A DNA stretch of 64,000 bases from Eutreptiella sp. 'Long Island Sound 2002' (GCA_964036045.1 OZ038402.1:4939427-5003426); one strand, 5' to 3'; positions 10,117-20,398 are shown, counted from the stretch's first letter. The notes: generated by a model from the sequence alone, not told the origin. Numbers and translations are program-made.

Positions 10117-11087
10117 CCCTTGGTTTTGATCAAATAGTCAAGGCCGCCGACGACACAGGCAACTTGTGCCTGGTTACATTGCTCGTCGGTGGCGTTCGGG
10201 CTGTCGGGGTACACCTCGGTCGTGGCGGCGTACTCCGCATTCGTCACCCCGGCACACAGCCCGAGCGCGCTCGGCTTGGGCACGGCGATCACCCCCTCCT
10301 GGACCACTTTCTCACCGCTGATATTGCCGTCCGCGTCGGCGGGGGCAATGTGCGTCACCTCCTTGACCGCCGCAATCATGGCACGGTGCCACTCGGGCTG
10401 CAGGTTGGGGGCGTCGCCAACGAGGTAGAAGCCGTCCGGGATGGTCCCGGGCTTGTGCTCGACCCCGTCACGCGCCGCTTTGGCCGGCCTGAATTCCGTT
10501 TCATCTGTGTCAGTCGTCTCGTGCAGGTCCACGTGGCAGAGCCACTGCTCCACGCCGAGCGACTTCAGGTAGGCAATCAAGTTGCGGGACTCGTCGGTCG
10601 CGGCCTCGGGGTTGAAGCTGCGGCCGGGGACCACCTCTCCCTCAGGATTGAACGAGCGGTTCGGGTCGACCGCGTTTGCGTTCCATCGCTGGATTGTCTC
10701 GTAGCCCCACGGCGACACGCACGGCGCAACAATAATGTTGAACTGTTCTGCGAACTTCGGTGCCATCGTGCGAAGGAAGAGGATTGCGCCCTGGACCCCC
10801 GAAGTCTCGTAGCCGTGGACCCCACCGGTCACCAGGACGTGCGGCCGGCCAGCGTCCCATCCTCTGAGCTTCACTGCGAACAGAGGGTAACGCGATGGAT
10901 CCTGCCCCAGTGCACCGTACTGCACGAGTTCAAAGACCCCGGGGCTTTCCTTCTCGAGCTGCTGCAACTTGTCCACGACCTCCTCCTTATACGAACGCTG
11001 GACTTGGCGAGAGGCGCGCCATTCCTCCCTCTCTTTCTCCCCCCAGGCAGTCCCCGGGGTGCCGATCGGAAACGGTTGTTGCACCAT
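10074..11087 (-). CDS. M14-family zinc metallocarboxypeptidase, C-terminus altered by LINE insertion
   Basis: ATG at 11085-11087, no introns, 337 residues as now read. Family M14 enzymes remove C-terminal residues, or amidated groups in the AstE/AspA branch, using one zinc. Visible here: zinc ligands His91 and Glu94 in TGGVHGYETSG; the substrate-binding DPNRSFNP; the third ligand in CHVDLHETTD; and a late glutamate in TTEVYPDS. A short internal duplication of RSFNPE lies just after the DPNR motif. The native end was ...LIKTKGM; the LINE replaces Met-stop with 14 foreign codons to a TAA at 10074-10076, and the gene also loses its 3' UTR. All catalytic motifs precede the insertion, so activity may survive. 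The sequence resembles bacterial M14 proteins as I remember them, so gene transfer is possible but untested. Confidence 0.85.
   Translation of the reverse strand: MVQQPFPIGTPGTAWGEKEREEWRASRQVQRSYKEEVVDKLQQLEKESPGVFELVQYGALGQDPSRYPLFAVKLRGWDAGRPHVLVTGGVHGYETSGVQGAILFLRTMAPKFAEQFNIIVAPCVSPWGYETIQRWNANAVDPNRSFNPEGEVVPGRSFNPEAATDESRNLIAYLKSLGVEQWLCHVDLHETTDTDETEFRPAKAARDGVEHKPGTIPDGFYLVGDAPNLQPEWHRAMIAAVKEVTHIAPADADGNISGEKVVQEGVIAVPKPSALGLCAGVTNAEYAATTEVYPDSPNATDEQCNQAQVACVVGGLDYLIKTKGGRRFCTWSGCVVS
10117..10136. repeat. Target-site duplication, right copy (20 bp)
   Basis: Identical to 5857-5876. Here it lies inside the carboxypeptidase frame, encoding part of DYLIKTKG on the minus strand. Confidence 0.93.
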
Positions 11088-11204
11088 TTTGTACGAGCAA
11101 AAACTAAAATGGTATGTGAGTGCTTTGCTGTTGACTAATTACGCGCTTCTTTTGAATGTACTCCAATGCACGTACTACAAATTGGGCACAAATTTTCTGG
11201 CGGT

Positions 11205-11325
11205 GCCACATCCTCCATCCCCAAAAAGCATAAAAATATCTGTTATGGAACAACCAACTGGTGAAAAAAGGCCAAAACTAGGGTTCAAATAGTTGCCGAC
11301 ATACAAAAGTTTGCACCAGGGCGGT
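11205..11325 (+). repeat. Dispersed repeat, GCACTGC family, diverged copy 2
   Basis: It shares GTGCCACATCC, GGCCAAAACTAGGGTTC and TTGCCGACAT-CAAAA with 33880-34010 in the same order. The tandem GCACTGC part is reduced to TTTGCACCAGGG. Confidence 0.55.
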
Positions 11326-11652
11326 CCTTAACGGAAAAAAAAGTTTTCCCGGACATGGGCGGGCACTACATGTGTTCAACCATTGGTCGCCAGCCCTTTA
11401 TGTCTTCACCCAGGGGGTCCCAACTGTTCAACCATCAGTTTCTAGCCCCAAATGTGTGCAATCACGCAACCATATGATCGTGGACCCACATGTGTTCAGT
11501 GATAGCATCCGAACTCTACCTCACACCCTGCACAATTGAACACGAACGGGAGCAATGTTTTCTTTCATCGAATGCATTGACACAGCGTTGACAACCCGAA
11601 TGTTCCATCGCTGGTGGCACAGCTGAAAAGAAACTCTCTACAACCGGTACAA
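11326..11652. other. Intergenic, nothing recognised
   Basis: Moderately AT-rich sequence between the dispersed repeat and the SAP-motif gene. It holds three related TGTTCAACCATTGG / CAACCATCAG / ATGTGTTCAG phrases (11400-11500). I see no frame, RNA gene or TIR. Confidence 0.4.
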
Positions 11653-12544
11653 CTACCGGAAGTGCACCGTGACACGCTCCCTAAGCTCACCCTTCGCCCC
11701 GTTGACACTCAAACCATGCTTCCTACAAATGGCCTTGAACTCAACTTTAGTCCACTTATGCATATTGCCCCTCTCCATTGCCTGCAACACCACCTCATTC
11801 ACATCACACGCGAACACCAACTGCGAGGTAGGGTTAGAGGAGGTAGAGGGAACAGCTAGTGGGTTATGAAGGTCAAAAGAGGAGCTACTGGCGACTTCAC
11901 CCGGCTGGTCCAAATCCTCGTTACTATCCTCGTCCTCACCCCCCAACCCAACCTTTTTTTTTTGACAACTCCAAAATTTCATAGAGTACTCATGGGCAAC
12001 TCCGGCATAAGATACAGTGGATCCCCGCAATGCGGGGCACGTGGCAAAGACCCAGAGTTCATATGCGCAAACCAGACAGCTCTCTAGTGCGGTAGGTGAC
12101 CGCCACGCTAGCAGGCAACATATGAGATGAGTAATTGCATAGAATATGTGTCCCTTAACCGGGTCGATGGTGTAGAGGGGTGCCCTAAGGCGTAATTGCC
12201 GGGCACTGCAGCGGTGAGGGTGGGGAACAACACAGACCCTACCCTACATGCATCGTCACAGACCCCGGGGGGGCATAGAGTCACCTATTGAGATGCTGCC
12301 ACAAGTCTTGTAGGGTAATAGCCAGAAGTTTCCGACGGTGCCTGCCTGGAGCATTGTCCGGAGGCGGTCGTGTGCCTAGTATGCTCGGCCTTGTGCGGCA
12401 TTCTGTTGGTACGAGAATCATGGTTGGGCCAAATACTGCATCGCCGAGGACGTCTGGGTTCCTCGGAGTTGGCGTTGTGGGGCAAAGGCATTGGTCACAG
12501 CATGTTGCCGCCCACGCTCTGGTATGGTATGATTGTGGCCGGTC
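11653..12544 (-). CDS. Two-exon gene of unknown function ending in a SAP-like motif
   Basis: Exon 2 is 11653-12205 and the upstream exon is open from 12544 to 12285. The 79-nt intron 12206-12284 has donor GTGACT and acceptor GCTGCAG. Splicing joins QHLN to SARQLRLRAPLYTID in frame. The product has a Cys-rich start (CCDQCLC), a conserved-looking aromatic block (GHIFYAITHLICC to ATCPALRGSTVSYAG), a Lys run coded by A10, a long acidic and Ser-rich linker, and a C-terminal helix-turn-helix KVEFKAICRKHGLSVNGAKG. The last fits the SAP DNA-binding consensus (L-K-x-h-x-x-GL-x-x-x-G-K-x-x-L). Stop is TAG 11653-11655. The true start is unclear: the same frame runs on upstream to 12862 but is cut by TAG 12545-12547. 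I do not recognise the family; a transposon-derived gene is possible. Confidence 0.5.
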
Positions 12545-13075
12545 CTATGTGCGTGCTGCTCCACATTGGGCAGCTTCTTGAGAGGTGCGAGCATTCTGTC
12601 GCGGTGCCCTCTTCCAGGGGCCCATACGCCCTACTTGCTTCCGGAGGATGGTGTCCGTGAGGTTGGGCCCTACTACCCGTGGGCGTAGCTCTGTGTACCA
12701 AGCTGGCATTGCTGTGGATGGTGCGGTCGGTGCTTGTGGGTCACGGGGGGCATCGTGAGTTGCCCCCGCAGATGGCGAACACCGTGTAACGCGTGGAACT
12801 AGTGGAACTGCCACTAGTGCCCTGAGGTCCGGCGGCAGCGCTCTCGGTATGTGGTCCCACAATCATTGGGGGATACGTAGACAGGACACATGGTGTAAAT
12901 CCGCCGCCGATGCCCTAGTCCACCATTCAGTCGGGGGAGAAAAGAAATGCAGGATCACGTGTGTGCCAGTCCCCATAGGTCCTCGAGGGTGACAAGCGTT
13001 CATCGCTTTCCAGGGGCCATGTCCGGTGGCAGGGCCCCTTCCAGTCCGGACTTCACACAAACCAAATAAAAACAA
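12545..13075 (-). other. Upstream open frame of the SAP-motif gene, interrupted
   Basis: The frame of the SAP-motif exon continues upstream through TAG 12545-12547 to 12862, where TGA 12863-12865 stops it, and beyond that to 13075. Composition is Pro/Arg-rich with few coding hallmarks. It may be a 5' UTR, a further exon, or decayed coding sequence. Confidence 0.3.
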
Positions 13076-13464
13076 ACTGCTACCCTTGGTTGAACATATA
13101 TAGACACTATACTACTGTGACTGTGATTGGTCTAGTTTGAGCTTCATTCCGAGTAAAAAATAGCACGAAGGATTTCAAAGTGGGAAAATAACCCTTGCCT
13201 CCTCGGGTCCATGATTGGTCTTCGGTGTTGGACAGGCCAAAAAAGATGCCCAGCGCACGTGGCACGCTAACGCTCCCTCACACTCCAGTCCAGAGCTTGT
13301 AACCAATTCTTCTAGGCCTTGCAAAATATTATTTGCTGCTCTGTCTGTAGTCGAGTACCATTCAGCCTGTAACAACATGGTGGTCTTATTCCACGGCCCT
13401 TTCCTGCAAAAGCCCCACAGCAAATCCGTCGCCTTATCTACAACTCACAGCCGCCATATGTTGT

Positions 13465-13575
13465 ACCCTCTCGCCCCCTTGCAATCTCCCCCCCCTAGCA
13501 CGCGACGGTCTCCTGGGAGGGGTGGGGAGACACTCACCAAGTGACAGTCTCCGCGCCCCCTATAACCTAAAGGAA
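13465..13575 (+). repeat. Dispersed C-rich repeat, copy 1
   Basis: CCCTTGCAATC, a C-run, CTAGC-CGCGACGGTCT, a G-rich stretch, CACCAAGTGAC and CTATAACCTAA occur in this order here and at 37617-37735. A fragment lies near 39800. Confidence 0.6.
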
Positions 13576-13624
13576 ATTTTTCTTCGGTACCTTCGGCGCC
13601 TAGTATTTCCTCTGCTTTTTGAGC

Positions 13625-14180
13625 CAGGTGACGAAATTGGACCTGGAAAGCCAACCCCACCCTATACCACGTTTTTGAAGCACCGTGATCGCGCACAGAT
13701 TTGTTCCAGGTGAAAGCTGGAATGCTTTTGCGCATCCTGACACACGGATGCATGGCCAAAATCAACTCCGGCCGTTGGGCCAACCAATAGGCAGTTTTGC
13801 ACTATTTGGGTGTGTTACCTTGGACACCCAAAGGTGACCTAGAAACTCAACGCAACCTTTTCCCATGTCCCTGTCAACCACCTTGATTGCACACAGATGT
13901 GATCCGGGCGACAGCCGGAACTCTTTTGCCCGTTGCCAAGTGCGCGTGCGCAGCCAAAATCAGTTCCGGCCATTGGGCCAGCCAACCGGCATTTTTTTAG
14001 ACTGTTGGGGAATATTGCCCCAGACACTGAAAGAGGACCTGAAAACTCAACCCTACCTTTTCCCTCTCAAGCACGCTCATAGCACACAAATTTGTTCCGA
14101 GAAAAAAAAGGAACTTTTTTGCACATTGCAAAGCGGGCGCAGCTAGATAGGATTTCGCCATTGGGCTAGCCAACATGGGT
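13625..14180 (+). repeat. Satellite-like tandem repeat, about 193-bp unit, three copies
   Basis: The landmark CCGGCC-TTGGGCCAGCCAACC recurs at about 13770, 13963 and 14155, spacing 193 bp. Each unit also repeats GCACACAGAT-TGTTCC and ACCTGGAAA-TCAACCC-ACCTTTTCC. Copies are about 75-80 per cent alike by eye. Confidence 0.7.
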
Positions 14181-14265
14181 GTCACCCTGGGGGTCACGGG
14201 TGTCAATATGGGTGTCAACGTGGGTGTCGTGGGTGTCAATGTGGGTGTCGGCGGGCTTCGGCGTG
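14175..14265 (+). repeat. Short tandem repeat of GGGTGTCAAYRT
   Basis: Seven or more 9-12 bp units of the form GGGTGTCAATAT, GGGTGTCAACGT or GGGTGTCGT adjoin the end of the 193-bp array. Confidence 0.75.
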
Positions 14266-14650
14266 ACTGTGAAGGGTGTCAAGGTGGACTACGCCAACTG
14301 GGGCTTTCTCTCTGATATACCACTGTTTACTTCCTCCACCCACGCCGTTAGACATGTTTTCCCACCACGGTTGGCCCATCATCCACAAGTCCGTTCAAAC
14401 ACATCCTTCCTTCTTCATAGACACTCTGACTTGGCAGTGCGGCTTAACCGCACATGCCGCCAGAACGCACAGCACAAGTAAAAATTGGATGGAAAATGCT
14501 ACTCATATTGCTTAGGATTTTGGAAAATGCCACCAATGTATGCCCAGCAACCCGACTCGTATCGCAAGGAGGATTTTAAAAATTGCCGGCAACATTGCAT
14601 ACAAAATTTGTTCCAAGTGTACCTAGGAATCTCGTCTGGAAGGCCGTCCC

Positions 14651-14692
14651 TATGACCACCCCTTATGACCACCCCTTATGACCACCCCTAAA
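14651..14692 (+). repeat. 13-bp tandem repeat
   Basis: Three and a half copies of ATGACCACCCCTT. Confidence 0.85.
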
Positions 14693-14950
14693 CACCACCT
14701 CTGTCTCCATTTGTTCAGCACCACCCTTCCCACCCTTGGCGCCAACCCCCATACTTGGAGGGAGCTGTTTCCAACTTTTATTGTTTTCTTTTACAAATAT
14801 TATTGCATTAAGAGTAGTTGCATTATCATCTATTGCTATGTCATTGTTTGTTTTCTCACCAGTTTTGGAACCTTTTTTTTCAAGGCTTGAATGTTTCTGC
14901 TTCAATGAGTGTGCGCTCTAATGTTCAACAGTCAATGGTTTCTAACTCTG

Positions 14951-15735
14951 GGCGGGAAGAAAATTGCTCTGCGGGGGGGGGGGTGACACGGAAGCCCATT
15001 TTCCCAACCACCCCCCTCCTTGGCCGCCGTGACGGGGGGGGGGTTCAGGGCGGGGGTGCCCGGCCTGCCGTGCCGGGGGGGGGGGGGTCAACCCAACATC
15101 TATGGGGGAATCTTTGCACTGCACGCGCACTGCGCGCTACTTTTACACTATGTTCCCCCCGAAGAGCCCCCAAGCACACCCCTTGGAAACGCCCTTAGAA
15201 TTAGGTGACCCAAACTGCCCCAGCTCAAGAAAGTTGCAAATTGGGGTACACAGTACCACTCTCGCTCCTTTAAGGGCGATCTGGGTCAACACCTTAGCAA
15301 GTTGGGAGAATGGGGAGTTAGCATAGCAGAACCCCATCGATCTCCAGTAGAAGCGATAGGCGTTATTGAGGTATCGCGAACAGTAGAGCTGCATCATATG
15401 CTGCTCCTTACTTGCGAACAACTCCACCTGAACTTCATTCAGGTCTACCACCCCTGCATTCTCGGGGGTCCCCAACAAAGGGGGACAAAATAAGAAGTCA
15501 AAACGTTCGCTAGGGGTCACCATGATGCCCCTAGGGGCCCCTAGTATCTCAAAGAGTGGGTCTCTAGAACGGCCAGACGCCCAAATAGTTGCACTGCGCG
15601 CGCACTGCGCTTAAGGCTCCCCCCAGGGGTCAAAATGATACTCACCTCGCGCTGATCATTTTGACTTCTCAAATGTGGGGAGGGGGATATAATTGGTGGA
15701 AAAAACTTTTTCGGGCCAAAATTTGTGTTGCTGCG
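14951..15735 (+). repeat. Dispersed repeat split by a 650-bp insert
   Basis: The outer parts 14951-15021 (GCGGGAAGAAAATTGCTCTG plus a G-run and GTGACACGG) and 15668-15735 (CAAATGTGGGG...AAAATTTGTGTT) lie next to each other at 48608-48745. The copy here therefore seems to carry an inserted segment, which includes the 15109-15240 repeat. Confidence 0.6.
15109..15240 (+). repeat. Direct repeat, copy 1 (about 130 bp)
   Basis: Almost identical to 16779-16928: tandem GCACTGC units, then CTACTTTTA, GAAGAGCCCCCAAGCACACC, TAGAATTA and GACCCAAACTGCCCCAGC. The other copy has extra GCACTGCGCGC units. Confidence 0.9.
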
Positions 15736-16778
15736 GAATGCAGAAGGAAACTTGGGGCTGTTTTGCTTCAAAAGTGACGGATCTTTGCACCCTCAATTGA
15801 TGCTGCGATTTCACATATCAAGTGGGGCGGGGACACAGTGACCTAAGGGGTTAGCATACACCAACGGAGGCCTCCACTCTACCTCCTCAGCAATGCAATG
15901 GTGATTGTAGCCGCCCACACCCCCTGCCGGGGGGGGGGGGGGCATGGGCGATTTCTCTTCCGCATGGCCCAACACCGAAGAGGCTGCCTCACAGGGTGCC
16001 CAATCCTGCAAATCATACATTTTGTCACGTTTTGCGTTTGGGATCACCACTTCATGGGGTGCCTAGTCAACAAGTACATCGTCTGTCACACTATGGTTGT
16101 GTGACATTGTGTTCTCACGGGATTGCGCGGAACCGCTTGACACATGCACTTCGCACCAGAAAAAAAAACTCCCTAGGGGATAGACCCATCTACCACTTTC
16201 ACTTCAATATCCATTTCATCAAGGCATCGCTTGCACTGTGTTTGTCCCAAACCCCCACCATAGTGTAACGTCTTATGCACCTGCTTGTGCACCTCAAATA
16301 ATTGTCTACTTCCGCTGCCTTTTGGAGTCGCTACTCGACTTCCGTTCGGGTGCTTGTGGCTTCCGTGCAGATGAAGCTGCCACCGCTGCTACAGACGCTG
16401 CCTTCCTCATTGGGCTGCGACCCTAGCAACGTCGCATAGAAACCGGCCTCGGGTGTGTTGATTTGCATCCACCATATCGCGTGTTTCCCTTGATATCGTG
16501 AACAAATCTTGAAAGCCTATGAAACCGCCACAAGTCTTGGCAACGGATACGCCCTGATTTGGCACACATCCCCCTTGTTCCCACATCGTCCAAAGTGACA
16601 CGTTGGTGCAACGTGATTCGTCACATAAGGGAAAGTTGTTTGAGGCTCCGTCCTACGCGATAAACCTTGCCCAACACCCCATCTCACAGAATTTCAACTT
16701 CTACTTGCTAATTGGTGCCGTGCGGGGGATCCCCAACGGAATTGCTACATAACCCCTGGGAAAATCAGAGGGAGAGTC

Positions 16779-16928
16779 TTTGCACTGCGTGCGCACTGCG
16801 CGCGCACTGCACGCGCACTGCGCGCTACTTTTAGACTATGTTCTCCCCGAAGAGCCCCCAAGCACACCCCTTGGAAATGCCCTTAGAATTAAGTGACCCA
16901 AACTGCCCCAGCTCAAGAAAGTTGCAAT
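16779..16928 (+). repeat. Direct repeat, copy 2
   Basis: Second copy of 15109-15240, differing at a handful of bases plus expansion of the GCACTGC units. Confidence 0.9.
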
Positions 16929-16974
16929 TGATTTTATGCAGGCATGCATTTTCAGCAAAATTGGTAATTCTTTC

Positions 16975-17315
16975 TTTGCGGTAAGGTCGTTTTTTTCTAT
17001 TTTTGCGGTAAACGCGTGTAGGAAAAAGTCGTCACATCGTGTAATTTTTTTTTGCGGTAAGGCGTGTAGTTTTTTTTTGCGGTAAATGCGTGTAACAAAA
17101 AAATTGTCACGTCGTGTAATTTTTTTCTTGCGGTAAGTCGTGTAATTTTTTTTTGCGGTAAATGTGTGTAACGAAAAAATCGTCACGTCGTGTAATTTTT
17201 TTTGCGATAGATGCGTGTGACGGGCTTACACGACCTACCGCAAAAAAAAATTTACACGACTAGAAGATTTTTTCGTTACACGCATTTACCGCAAAAAAAA
17301 AAACACAAATTACAC
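16975..17315. repeat. AT-rich tandem array with inverted half (hairpin-forming)
   Basis: About five units of TTTTTTTGCGGTAAATGCGT, then GTAACGAAAAAATCGTCACG, then TCGTGTAA run to about 17215. They are followed by the reverse complement of the same unit from about 17226 to 17300. The two orientations meet around 17216-17225, so the region can fold back into a long hairpin. Confidence 0.8.
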
Positions 17316-17769
17316 AAATTACAACATACACTGGAAGATGGAAGTGAAGGAGCTGGACCACTGGACATAGGCGCATCTGGGGCAGCATCGCACGCACAAC
17401 ACGGCCGAGTTCTGATCAGCTTTCGCCACCACAGTGCAGCCCCCGTGTGGGGAGTGCCGAAGGCTGACATGCGGTACCCGTGTACTACAGAAGGGCGCCT
17501 GGCCGCCGAATGGAGCTGCGATGACTGTTGCACAGCCTGACGAGAGACTGTGAACAGGTTGGCAGCGAGAATCCTGAAAACTGTAATTGCCCGTCAGCAA
17601 GCCCTCCCCCCCCCCCCCCACACACCGATGCTCAGGGTTTGGAGCAAACATGGAGGAACTCATGCCACGCACAGCACAGTGCCTCCAACAGCTGTTGCTG
17701 TACCTAACTGCAACAGGTAACACCTGTAAACTTGCAAATACGCACCAATGCACCTCGTTGTTTCCAGGC

Positions 17770-17973
17770 CAGGCCTTTGCTTAATGGGGGGGGGGGGGTT
17801 CCGGGGCTCCCGGGGGCAGTTACAATGGCGGTTGCAGGTGACTCACAAAGCGGTTGGGAGCAGGTACTGGCGGTTGGAGGGGCGGTTGCAGGTGGTTGGG
17901 GGGCAAGCAAAGGCATGAGGCAAGGGGTTGTGTGACCCTTGGGTAACCCCCCCTCCCCTTAAGCAAAGGCCTG
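17770..17973. mobile_element. Non-autonomous hAT-type element (MITE), family A copy 2
   Basis: A 204-bp element with perfect 15-bp TIRs CAGGCCTTTGCTTAA (17770-17784 and 17959-17973), flanked by the 8-bp duplication TTCCAGGC (17762-17769 and 17974-17981). The TIR matches family A copy 1 for its first 14 bases. A G14 run follows the left TIR and a C-run precedes the right. The interior is made of GGCGGTTG-type units also found at 19930-20000, 22571-22630, 46000-46040 and 62140-62230. Confidence 0.88.
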
Positions 17974-17981
17974 TTCCAGGC

Positions 17982-19889
17982 AAACATAGCACAAGCACGG
18001 CCGAGCGTAGGATGAGTGGAGGAGGGCGGCTGGCAGGGGCCGGGGGGAGTAGGGCAGCGCGCGAGGCGGGTCGCGGGTGGTGGCGGTATGGGGTGCACGT
18101 CCCTACAGGACCAAGCCCCCCCCTTTGACTGTCCAGACACCACATTGCGGCGGGGGGTGGCTGCTGACGTCAAGCCCCCCGACATCCTCCTCGGGGACCT
18201 CTCGCAGACCTTCCGACATCCCCCAGGACCCCCCAATCCAGCGTTCCATCGCCCATCATGCCCCCTTCGCCTCACCCTGGCATCAGCCCCCCTTAGCCCC
18301 CTGGGGATCACGCAACCCGATCCACAGCGAATCAGAGGTGCCCACCGCTACGCCCCCGCCCCTTGAAAAAACAAAAATCGGACCCGAGGCGGCTGTGAGC
18401 CAAAAGCAAGAGAGCCCGATCCCCCAGTCCGTTGCCAAACGTCCGGGGACATACCTTTGACCACCCCGAGAAACGATATGAGAAGGTGACGCGAGTGTGG
18501 CCGATCGATCCAGCTCAGACCTCATCAGATCCCGACGCCCCCCCCCCCTTCCCTGCAGACCCCCCCCGCCCTCCTGTAATCGCCGTTCATCACCCTGAAC
18601 CGCCGGTAGGTGCCATCCAACCACCGAGAGACTCCAGTCGGTTGAGAGGTCAGAGCACATGACTCCTACACCCAGAGTCCCAGGTTCGAATCCCACGATT
18701 CGGGGGTTCCACTCGACCGGCGCTGGGGTGCAGCTGCGGCCTCCAAACACTCCCCATGATCGAGAGGTCGCATGCGGGGCTTGAGGCCGATGGTTGGAAC
18801 GAAACCGAGTCGCGCGCTCGGCGCAAGGTCCCCCGGAACAGGCTCGATGCCCCGAACCACCCTGCAACCGCTCCAGGCCACCGCCCGACTGTGTTGGCCC
18901 CCCTCCAACTGCCGCCGATTCGTGGATCACCCGCCATCCCCCCCAGAGGAGACCAGAGCATGGGAACAGCACCTCCGAACCCCCTCGCCCCCGCCCCCGT
19001 CTGCCTCGTGCGTCCGGGCCCCTACATCCCGGCAGCCCTCACACACTTCGGTCGGGCCGGGCTGGTGGCTGCACTGGAGGCCCGGTGACGCGCGCGCGCG
19101 CGACGCCCCCCAAATCCGCCCCCAATCCATGGACGATCCTGTACCGTGGGCAGGGGCACGCACACTGGTCCAGGGCCTCCGCGGTGGGCGTGCCAGTGGC
19201 GTGATGGACGACGCGGGATCGGAGGATCGCCGGGTCGAACCCCGGCAACTACCGGCGCGGGAGGAGGGCGGGGCCTGTCGGGGCTCACCCTGAAGCCCAA
19301 AGGCCGCCGTGTCCGGAGCGACTCCGCCCACGCCCCCCCAACACGAAGACGGAGGGCGTGTGCTGGCGCATCGGCACCACGGGGGCGGGGGGGGGGGGGG
19401 GCTGCCGAGCGCAACAGCCCGTTGTTTGGCGTGAAATCAGCCAATCGAGTAAAATCGAGAGGGGGTAACCCCAGGGAAGTGTTAGAAGGGGGACAGGGGG
19501 GGGGGGGATTTGGCATGTCGCATTTTTGGGGGGGGGGGGCCAAAAAAGAATTTTTTTTGTTTACCAAAAATGGTCGACCAGATTTTCCCAACGGTATTTT
19601 TTTTTCGTTTGTTCCCACGGTGGTCACTTGAATCTTTGGGGGGGGGGGACCAGGGGGGGGGGGGGTCCTCCTCCTGCAGCTGTCAGCCGTTCCATTACAT
19701 CCGTGCGGCACTCCCCCCCCCGGCCCCTCTGCTGCTGCTGGTGCTGAGTGGGTAAGCGGTCCTCTGGGGGACGGAGCGGGGGGACGTGTGGCACAGCGGA
19801 GCATGGGGCCAGAGAAGGGCGCCTGCAGTGCTGACAGCGATTTGGGAGGCAGGGGGCGCTTTGGTCTGGGGGGGGGGGGGATCCAGGGG
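17982..19889. other. GC-rich intergenic stretch without a recognised gene
   Basis: Long frames are open on both strands because of base composition. None shows a domain. Two sites resemble tRNA B boxes (GGTTCGAATCC at 18683-18693 and GGGTCGAACCCC near 19230), but I could not build a full cloverleaf. From 19380 on there are many G-runs, including 19660-19674. Confidence 0.45.
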
Positions 19890-19897
19890 AGGGCATA

Positions 19898-20106
19898 CAG
19901 GGATGCATTCGAAGGAAAGGGACCTCAGAGACGGCCCCAGGGGCGGTTAGACAGCGGTTGGAGGAGGTTGCCGAAGCGGTTGGGGGCGGTTACTGTCGGT
20001 TACAAATGCCATTGAAGCTGCCACTTGCCGTTAGGGAGACAGCGGCTGGGCATAGGCTGGGCGCCCTTGAAGGGGGGGTACCTCCCCCTGTTCCACTGCA
20101 TCCCTC
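19898..20106. mobile_element. Probable hAT-type MITE, family B copy 1
   Basis: Imperfect terminal inverted repeats: CAGGGATGCATTCGAAG at the left and, read inward, GAGGGATGCAGTGGAAC at the right. The flanking octamers AGGGCATA and GGGGCATG agree at six of eight positions. The interior (GGTTGGAGG, GCGGTTGGGGGCGGTTACTG, CATTGAAGCTG) matches 45940-46153. Confidence 0.6.
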
Positions 20107-20398
20107 GGGGCATGGCCATTCTAATACTTCACAAGGTAAACCCCTTTGTGGGGTCACCGTGTTTTCGAGTATCGGCTGCTCTGCACCCTCGTGGACACAG
20201 CATGGTTGGGCATGCCAGTGCACAAACAGGCTTGACGCAGCGAGCCACCCGGCACAAAACGTGGCCAGACCCAACACGGAGGGGGGGTTCTACCTGCAGT
20301 AGTGCGAAATGCCTGCTTTGGCGTAGGAACCTCGCAACCGAAAAACGGGGGGGGGGGTACATAACACCCGCAGTTTCCGTAGCACCCCCTCCGCTCCC

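Noticed and set aside
9312-11138. 608-residue plus-strand open frame across the LINE 5' segment and the carboxypeptidase gene
   Set aside because: Only 9666-10116 has element coding features (2A motif). Past the target duplication it is the antisense of the M14 peptidase, whose motifs are on the minus strand.
18600-18710. tRNA-like sequence with B box GGTTCGAATCC and an A-box-like CCAGTCGGTTGAG
   Set aside because: The T stem pairs for only two bases and the anticodon loop would be nine bases; no full cloverleaf. At most a degenerate tRNA-derived repeat. The similar GGGTCGAACCCC near 19230 fails in the same way.
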